NCBI RefSeq assembly: GCF_014076845.1
Contig: NZ_JACGUT010000058.1
Coordinates: 62,001 to 126,000, forward strand
Length of the DNA: 64,000 nucleotides
Direction: 5' to 3'
From: Colwellia sp. MB3u-41
GTDB taxonomy: Bacteria > Pseudomonadota > Gammaproteobacteria > Enterobacterales > Alteromonadaceae
Within the stretch, counting starts at the first letter, position 1. Each line of letters starts with the position of its first letter. The notes beneath the pieces were generated by a model, which did not search any database, had not been told where the DNA came from, and saw only the letters and a program-made list of their open reading frames with translations. Both the position numbers and the translations under genes were made by a program. Positions 58,183-64,000 of this stretch are shown here, one piece after another.

Positions 58183-61100
58183 TTAATTTAAAACCTTTTC
58201 TGATTTTTTTTCTTGAACTGTCAGATTTGATTGACTAAAAGTTGCTACTATTTTGTTAGCCAGTTCTGATTTGAACACCATAGAGTAGTGAGATCCCTCA
58301 CTCGTAGTTATTGACAATTTTTCTTTGCTTACTGATTGTATTCGTTCTACAACCGCGGTTTTGTCAGCAGATATTGCTAGTCCGGTATTAGCCATTATTA
58401 ATGTAACTTTACCAATTAACGTGCCGGATATTTTGTGGCTTTGTGCCAACGCTAGCTGACGTTGTGCGGCTTGATAATATATATCAAATTTATTTTCTGA
58501 AATATTTTCAGGTAAAAGCTGTAACTTAATTAAATTTGAATACAGAATACTTTGCGTGATATTGGTAAGTTTTTCACGCGTTAATATTTCATCAATAATT
58601 TCGCTACCTAATAATATTTCTGCCAATGTTTCTTTGCTTGACGTTTTTTCTGTAGAAGTCAAAGTCATGCTATCAAGATAGGCATCAAGTAATATCAGTT
58701 CAACTTTCTCACCTTCAGACTCTAAACGCTTTGTTAATTCGAACATGATATCGCCACCAAAAGAGTGACCCACCAATCGGTATATTCCCGATGGTTGAGC
58801 TGATTTAATTGCCAGGTACCAGAGATTAACCCGTTCATCTATGTTTAGTGATAAATCTTCTGTAAAACCATGTTGTTCATCAATAGCTGCGGTGGTTAAC
58901 AGTTTAACATCAAACAAATGGTCTAAACGTGAAACTAAAAATTGGTATGTGATCGCCATAGTACCTAATGCAGGAGCCATAAATATTTTAGTCAAGTGAT
59001 TGTTATTTCCAAACGACATAATATCGTAATTATTTATGGGGTTGAGTGGCTGCTCGTCATTTTCATGAATGAGTTCGTCAATACATAAAGCAAGTTTATT
59101 TAATGTTTGCGCTGAAAAAAGTTTTGTCATCGGCAATGGTTTATTAAAGGTTTGTTCAATTTCCGAGATTAAGCGAACTGCAAGTAAAGAATGTCCACCT
59201 AAGTCAAAGAAATTAGCGGTGACACTAATAGCATCAGTTTCAATTTTAAGTAAATTTGACCAGATATTAACTAATGTCTCTTCTGTTGGTGTTTCAGCGG
59301 CTATGTATTCACCCTGTAATAATGTGTCATCAGGGGCTGGTAACGCTTTTTTGTCAACTTTACCGTTTGATGTTAAAGGAAACTCTTCTAAAATAACGAA
59401 GGCGGAAGGCATCATGTAAGCAGGTAAACCTTCTTGTAAATAAGCTTTAAACTCAGCTATTAATGCTTGTTCATATGATTCTTGGTCTTGTTTTCGAACA
59501 GAAGGTGTGACGTAAGCGACAATACGTTTTTGTCCCGGTTCATCTTCTCTAACCAATACTAAACATGAAGCGACACTGTCACACTGTGATAATTGAATTT
59601 CAATTTCACCTAATTCAATTCTAAATCCTCGGATCTTAACCTGATCGTCTGTTCGTCCAATGAATTCCAGATTACCATCAGAAAGATAACGTACTAAGTC
59701 ACCAGTTCTATAAAGTTTTTTGCTGCTATAGGGGTTTTCAGCATTAAAAAACGGGTTGTTAACAAATCGTTCTGCGGTGAGTGCTACCTGGTGCAAATAT
59801 CCAGGCGCAACACTTAAGCCACCGATATAAAGTTCACCTGCCACGCTTTTGGGTTGTAGCTGACAATGTTGGTCTAATACATAACATTGAGCATTTACCA
59901 GTGGTTTACCAATTCGCTGCTGTTTTACATGATCCATAGGTTGTTCCAGCAGGTCATAAACGGTGGCTACTACGGTTCCTTCTGTTGGTCCATAGCTATT
60001 TAACAGTGGTATATTCACACTATTACGCCAGTGCTCAACTTGATTCGCCTGATAACCTTCACCTCCAATAATACACAAACGTAAGTTTTCCTTAGCAATT
60101 TCAATATAAGAACCATCGAGACTTGCTGATAGTAAGTGCCAGAAAGCCGTTGGAAGTGAAATAACACTGATTTCATTTTGATTGATGAAATCCCAAAAAC
60201 CTTGTCCGCCTTCGAGTACAGCTTCACTTCGTAACACCAATTTGGCTCCAAAGCTCAGTGTGGTAAATACTTCTTCTACGCAAATATCAAAGCTGATAGA
60301 TGAAAATTGCAGCACATTATCTTTTTCACTAATGTGGTAATAATGCTGTGCAGCCAGTACATAATGATTCACATTACTGTGACTAATAGTTACTCCTTTA
60401 GGTTGACCTGTTGAACCAGAGGTATAAATAACATAAGCCAGATTTGAAACGGTAAGTGCTTCAATTGTCGGATTATTGGATGGATAAGCTTGAAGCTGTG
60501 ATTGTAGCAATTCATCATCTAAACATAGGATGTTCAGCTCTTTAATTGGTAATTTCGCTGCCAAATGACGTTGAGTCAATACGGTTGTTAGCTGCGAATC
60601 TTCCAGCATATAGTTAATGCGTGAATCCGGGTAAGCTGGATCTAATGGTAAATAAGCCGCGCCCGCTTTTAATATGGCTAATATGCCAATCACCATTTCA
60701 ATGGATCTTTCCAGATATAAACCAACTAAAGTATTTGGAGTGATCCCTTGCTCGATTAAATAAAAAGCAAGTTGGTTTGCTTTATGGTTCAACTCAGCAT
60801 AACTTATTTGTGTTTCTTCAAAAACCAGGGCAATGGCATCAGGATTCTTTTGTGCTTGTGTTTCAAATAACCGATGAATACATGATGACTCAGGGCAGCT
60901 AATTTTCTCACCATTGGCGGTCATTAACCTTTCTGCTAATTCATTGTCAGATAACATCGGTAAATTTGCGATTGTCGGTTTAAGTTGAGTTGTCTCTAAT
61001 TTAGCTAATCCGGTTAATAATCGACATAAATGGTCGTTGAATTCCCAGATATGAGCTTCACTGAAAATCGCTTGGTCATAGATCCAATTTATTCGTACGC

Positions 61101-64000
61101 CGTTATCATTTAATTCAATAGAAATATCCAAATCAAATTTTGCCGTGATTGAATCTGACGATAAAGGTGATAATGTGACACCAGACATGGCTTGAACAGT
61201 GTCTTTTTTATCAACTTGCCCATAATCTGTATTGGTTGAAAACATCACCTGAAACAATGGGGTGTGGGCGGTACTTCTGGGCAAGTTCAATCGCTCAACT
61301 AATTGCTCAAACGGTACGTCCTGATTTGACTGAGCATCCAGATGGACTTGACGCACATGGGCCAGATAATCTGATAATTCTTGATGGCTAGTATCAAGCC
61401 TTAATACCAATGTATTGACGAAGAAACCAATTAATGGTTCAAGTTCCGTTTGCATCCTATTGGCAATCGGTGTGCCGATGACAATATCCTGACTGTTGCT
61501 GTGGCGTGATAATACTAGAGCCAGTGCACTGTGTAATAACATGAACGGGGTTATTTGATATTGTTTTGCTAACCGCGTAAGGGCATCACCAATTTTTGTT
61601 AGTAATTGTGATGACACTGCTTTTCCTGAAAATTGTTTTACCTCAGGTCTAGGGAAGTCCAACATCAAATTATGTACTGAAGGTAAGTCCTCTAGCTGCT
61701 GTTGCCAGTAATTCAGTTGAGAATCTAACACTTCTCCCTGTAACCAATTTCGCTGCCAATGTGCATAGTCAGCATATTGGATAGATAATGGCGATAATGG
61801 ACTAGGTAATCCTTGATCGAATGCTGAATACAAGCGAAGGAATTCGTGCTCAAATATTTCCATCGACCAGCCGTCTGAGGCGATATGGTGCATGTTAAAT
61901 AATAATACGCCATTGCATTTTTCTTGTTTGTCACTTTGTTCAAGTTGAATAAAACTTGCTCTCACCATTAAGTCTTGTGTTAAATCAAACGCGGTCAGTT
62001 TATCGGCTTCAATTAAGGCTAATAATTGAGATTGGCGTGAGGCTGGTGCTAAATGTGATAAATCATGTCGATGTAAGATAAAATCAAATTCATTCTGGAT
62101 TTGTTGCATTGAGCCTTGCTTGGTATTGATATAAACGGTGCGTAGTACTTCATGGCGCTGAATAATCTCACTGATTGAGTCTTCGACCGCAGGTAGATTT
62201 ATCTGACCCATTATTTTCATTGCCATCGGCATATTATATTCTGGGCTACCATTACTTAATTGATCTATAAACCATAAGCGTTGCTGAGGGAAAGAGGTAA
62301 CTATAGGCTGATTTTCTTGACGTGAAACAGAAGTTACTGACATTCTTAACGGCCTAGGCCTATTAGTACCTAAATCAATGTGCGCGGCTATCAAGCGAAT
62401 TGTTGATGATTCAAAAATCAATTTAATGGGTAGTTCTTTCTGTAACTGAGCTCGAATTTCCGAGATTAAGCGAACTGCAAGTAAAGAATGTCCACCTAAG
62501 TCAAAGAAATTAGCGGTGACACTAATAGCATCAGTTTCAATTTTAAGTAAATTTGACCAGATATTAACTAATGTCTCTTCTGTTGGTGTTTCAGCGGCTA
62601 TGTATTCACCCTGTAATAATGTGTCATCAGGGGCTGGTAACGCTTTTTTGTCAACTTTACCGTTTGATGTTAAAGGAAACTCTTCTAAAATAACGAAGGC
62701 GGAAGGCATCATGTAAGCAGGTAAACCTTCTTGTAAATAAGCTTTAAACTCAGCTATTAATGCTTGTTCATATGATTCTTGGTCTTGTTTTCGAACAGAA
62801 GGTGTGACGTAAGCGACAATACGTTTTTGTCCCGGTTCATCTTCTCTAACCAATACTAAACATGAAGCGACACTGTCACACTGTGATAATTGAATTTCAA
62901 TTTCACCTAATTCAATTCTAAATCCTCGGATCTTAACCTGATCGTCTGTTCGTCCGGCAAACTCTAAATTACCATCAAGAAGATAACGAACTAAATCGCC
63001 ACTTTTATATAAGCGATCTTCAGGATCATCACTAAAGGGATTCGAAATAAATTTTTCAGCCGTCATTTCAGGTTGATTTAAATAGCCTCTGGCCAGGCCT
63101 GTGCCACCTATGTATAGTTCACCAACCGAGCCTAGAGGAACAAGGTGTCCTTCGGGAGATAATACATAGAGTGAAGTACCGTTTATTGGTTTGCCAATTG
63201 GAATTGAAGGTCTGCTGTTTTCTATTAGGGATTTGTCTCCATAAGACATAGGATAACAGGTGGTAAATGTTGTGCTTTCTGTCGGGCCGTAGCCATTAAC
63301 AACCGTAACATCAGGTAAGCAATCTAAAACGCGTTTTACACTGGTTGTGTCAAGTATGTCACCACCGGCTAATATCCAGTGTAATGATCTCATATTTTTA
63401 GCAACATGACTCCACTGTTCAAATAAACCCGCAGTCAGCCATAGGCTGTTTACTTGGTTGCTTTCTAACGTTTGATTTAATACGGTTAGATCTATTTGAC
63501 GTTCAGGATATAAAACACAAGAACCGCCATTCAGTAATGGCCCCCAAATTTCAAGCGTAGCTGCATCAAATGAAATCGAACTTGCTTGCATAAATCGTGT
63601 TGATTCATCTAAGGTAATAAATTCAGGGTTATTAACAAGCCTGACAACGCCAATGTGGGGGGTTAATACTCCTTTAGGCATCCCAGTTGAACCAGAAGTA
63701 TAAATTATGTAAGCGGTGTTTACGGAATTTTGCTCTTTGTTTTTCTCTGGATTTAATGTTGAAAATGTTTGCAAATTTTCAGCTGTAGTCGACGAATCTA
63801 AAACAGTTAACTGACCATCGTTAATTGATCTGAATTTTTCTAACAAAGTAGATTCAGTCACTAAATGTGTTAATCCGGTATCTTTGAGTATGTAATCAAT
63901 TCTGGTTTGCGGATAATTCGGATCAATGGGTGCGTAGGCTCCGCCTGATTTAAGTATGCCCAATAAACCGATAATCATTTCAGTTGAGCGGTCAAGGCAA
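58183..64000 (-). CDS. Nonribosomal peptide synthetase, C-terminal modules A-T-C-A-T-TE (5' end beyond window)
   Basis: The frame is still open at 64000, so the N-terminus lies outside. Residues are counted from the first internal ATG (63978). A1 (1 to about 470; TSGSTGMPKG, GYGPTEST) is followed by T1 (LGGHSLLAVRL, Ser498), a C domain (about 555-990; active site MHHIASDGW near 700), A2 (about 1030-1540; TSGSTGQPKG, SYGPTEGT), T2 (Ser1597) and a C-terminal thioesterase (GHSFGGD, Ser1739). The C domain looks LCL-like, and no epimerase, methyltransferase or reductase is seen. My alignment of the pocket residues reads DALWLGGTF for A1 (valine-like) and DIESIGSVV for A2 (close to a known lysine code). 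The thioesterase would release the peptide as acid or ring. Identical 501-bp blocks lie in the two A-T regions. Confidence 0.92.
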   Translation of the reverse strand, partial: CLDRSTEMIIGLLGILKSGGAYAPIDPNYPQTRIDYILKDTGLTHLVTESTLLEKFRSINDGQLTVLDSSTTAENLQTFSTLNPEKNKEQNSVNTAYIIYTSGSTGMPKGVLTPHIGVVRLVNNPEFITLDESTRFMQASSISFDAATLEIWGPLLNGGSCVLYPERQIDLTVLNQTLESNQVNSLWLTAGLFEQWSHVAKNMRSLHWILAGGDILDTTSVKRVLDCLPDVTVVNGYGPTESTTFTTCYPMSYGDKSLIENSRPSIPIGKPINGTSLYVLSPEGHLVPLGSVGELYIGGTGLARGYLNQPEMTAEKFISNPFSDDPEDRLYKSGDLVRYLLDGNLEFAGRTDDQVKIRGFRIELGEIEIQLSQCDSVASCLVLVREDEPGQKRIVAYVTPSVRKQDQESYEQALIAEFKAYLQEGLPAYMMPSAFVILEEFPLTSNGKVDKKALPAPDDTLLQGEYIAAETPTEETLVNIWSNLLKIETDAISVTANFFDLGGHSLLAVRLISEIRAQLQKELPIKLIFESSTIRLIAAHIDLGTNRPRPLRMSVTSVSRQENQPIVTSFPQQRLWFIDQLSNGSPEYNMPMAMKIMGQINLPAVEDSISEIIQRHEVLRTVYINTKQGSMQQIQNEFDFILHRHDLSHLAPASRQSQLLALIEADKLTAFDLTQDLMVRASFIQLEQSDKQEKCNGVLLFNMHHIASDGWSMEIFEHEFLRLYSAFDQGLPSPLSPLSIQYADYAHWQRNWLQGEVLDSQLNYWQQQLEDLPSVHNLMLDFPRPEVKQFSGKAVSSQLLTKIGDALTRLAKQYQITPFMLLHSALALVLSRHSNSQDIVIGTPIANRMQTELEPLIGFFVNTLVLRLDTSHQELSDYLAHVRQVHLDAQSNQDVPFEQLVERLNLPRSTAHTPLFQVMFSTNTDYGQVDKKDTVQAMSGVTLSPLSSDSITAKFDLDISIELNDNGVRINWIYDQAIFSEAHIWEFNDHLCRLLTGLAKLETTQLKPTIANLPMLSDNELAERLMTANGEKISCPESSCIHRLFETQAQKNPDAIALVFEETQISYAELNHKANQLAFYLIEQGITPNTLVGLYLERSIEMVIGILAILKAGAAYLPLDPAYPDSRINYMLEDSQLTTVLTQRHLAAKLPIKELNILCLDDELLQSQLQAYPSNNPTIEALTVSNLAYVIYTSGSTGQPKGVTISHSNVNHYVLAAQHYYHISEKDNVLQFSSISFDICVEEVFTTLSFGAKLVLRSEAVLEGGQGFWDFINQNEISVISLPTAFWHLLSASLDGSYIEIAKENLRLCIIGGEGYQANQVEHWRNSVNIPLLNSYGPTEGTVVATVYDLLEQPMDHVKQQRIGKPLVNAQCYVLDQHCQLQPKSVAGELYIGGLSVAPGYLHQVALTAERFVNNPFFNAENPYSSKKLYRTGDLVRYLSDGNLEFIGRTDDQVKIRGFRIELGEIEIQLSQCDSVASCLVLVREDEPGQKRIVAYVTPSVRKQDQESYEQALIAEFKAYLQEGLPAYMMPSAFVILEEFPLTSNGKVDKKALPAPDDTLLQGEYIAAETPTEETLVNIWSNLLKIETDAISVTANFFDLGGHSLLAVRLISEIEQTFNKPLPMTKLFSAQTLNKLALCIDELIHENDEQPLNPINNYDIMSFGNNNHLTKIFMAPALGTMAITYQFLVSRLDHLFDVKLLTTAAIDEQHGFTEDLSLNIDERVNLWYLAIKSAQPSGIYRLVGHSFGGDIMFELTKRLESEGEKVELILLDAYLDSMTLTSTEKTSSKETLAEILLGSEIIDEILTREKLTNITQSILYSNLIKLQLLPENISENKFDIYYQAAQRQLALAQSHKISGTLIGKVTLIMANTGLAISADKTAVVERIQSVSKEKLSITTSEGSHYSMVFKSELANKIVATFSQSNLTVQEKKSEKVLN
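59158..59658 (-). repeat. 501-bp perfect direct repeat, copy in NRPS module 2
   Basis: Identical by eye to 62455-62955 (offset 3297 bp). It encodes residues 1441-1607, from GRTDDQVKIRGF in the A2 C-terminal subdomain to LLAVRLISEI of T2. Confidence 0.93.
62455..62955 (-). repeat. 501-bp perfect direct repeat, copy in NRPS module 1
   Basis: Encodes residues 342-508 (A1 C-terminal subdomain to T1). Sequence outside both edges differs between the copies, so the identity ends sharply. Confidence 0.93.

Noticed and set aside
1-64000. CRISPR array, rRNA, or phage structural genes
   Set aside because: No regularly spaced repeats, rRNA-like stretches or phage head/tail genes were seen; mobile DNA here is limited to insertion sequences and an integrase remnant.

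Overview
The window is low-GC gammaproteobacterial DNA, most like a marine Alteromonadales (Colwelliaceae/Thalassotalea-type) chromosome. The reasons are the base composition, two large TonB-dependent receptors, repeated SapC / tryptophan-halogenase / JmjC-cupin satellites, a MocA/GMC sugar-oxidation operon and a GntP gluconate locus. This assignment comes from gene content only.

Region 1 (1-8.6 kb): the end of an FAD/[2Fe-2S] sulfhydrogenase-gamma-like subunit meets, tail to tail, a tightly coupled minus-strand operon. The operon reads acyl-CoA ligase, E1-alpha, E1-beta, lipoyl E2, acyl carrier protein, PEP synthase. Several of its genes overlap by 1-4 bp, it has no E3, and a possible FNR-type site lies upstream.

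Region 2 (8.7-12.6 kb): a decayed Na/phosphate cotransporter, an intact NfeD protease-slipin pair, and a decayed HipA-like kinase.

Region 3 (12.8-44.1 kb): a carbohydrate block. A minus-strand operon (19.7 to 12.8 kb) encodes a Gfo/Idh/MocA dehydrogenase, two AP-endonuclease-2-fold TIM barrels, an MFS transporter, a Tat-type gluconate-dehydrogenase-3-like subunit and a GMC oxidoreductase. This fits glycoside oxidation to keto-sugars. Next come two receptor loci. One has a TonB receptor, SapC, JmjC-cupin, two halogenase-like flavoproteins and a divergent PAS-AraC regulator. The other has an STN-TonB receptor, halogenase, SapC and a divergent FecI/FecR pair. Between them lies a gluconate module (lactonase, LacI regulator, GntP permease, gluconokinase), and a sugar porter closes the block. 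A 43-bp element with AraC-style 21-bp-spaced repeats occurs upstream of both the oxidation operon and the receptor/PAS-AraC divergon. GCGC-centred LacI-type sites occur around the gluconate genes and one halogenase.

Region 4 (44.1-64 kb): accessory DNA. It holds an intact IS1111-group (IS110 family) element with 12-bp inverted repeats and a structured 3' non-coding segment, a broken P4-type integrase, a tRNA-Leu(GAG) 3' half (probable att scar), and fragments of IS66, IS5 and a DUF4277 transposase. Among them is a nonribosomal peptide cluster: phosphopantetheinyl transferase, type II thioesterase plus a decayed second copy, a RibD-like protein, a DJ-1/PfpI protein, a membrane M28 peptidase, and the C-terminal two modules and thioesterase of an NRPS that runs off the right edge. 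The two NRPS modules share a perfect 501-bp repeat.

Likely interplay: the TonB receptors import glycans or oligosaccharides. The oxidation operon and gluconate module process the resulting sugars. The 44-64 kb region is a probable island carrying a peptide natural-product pathway. Functions of the SapC, JmjC and halogenase-like proteins remain unknown.
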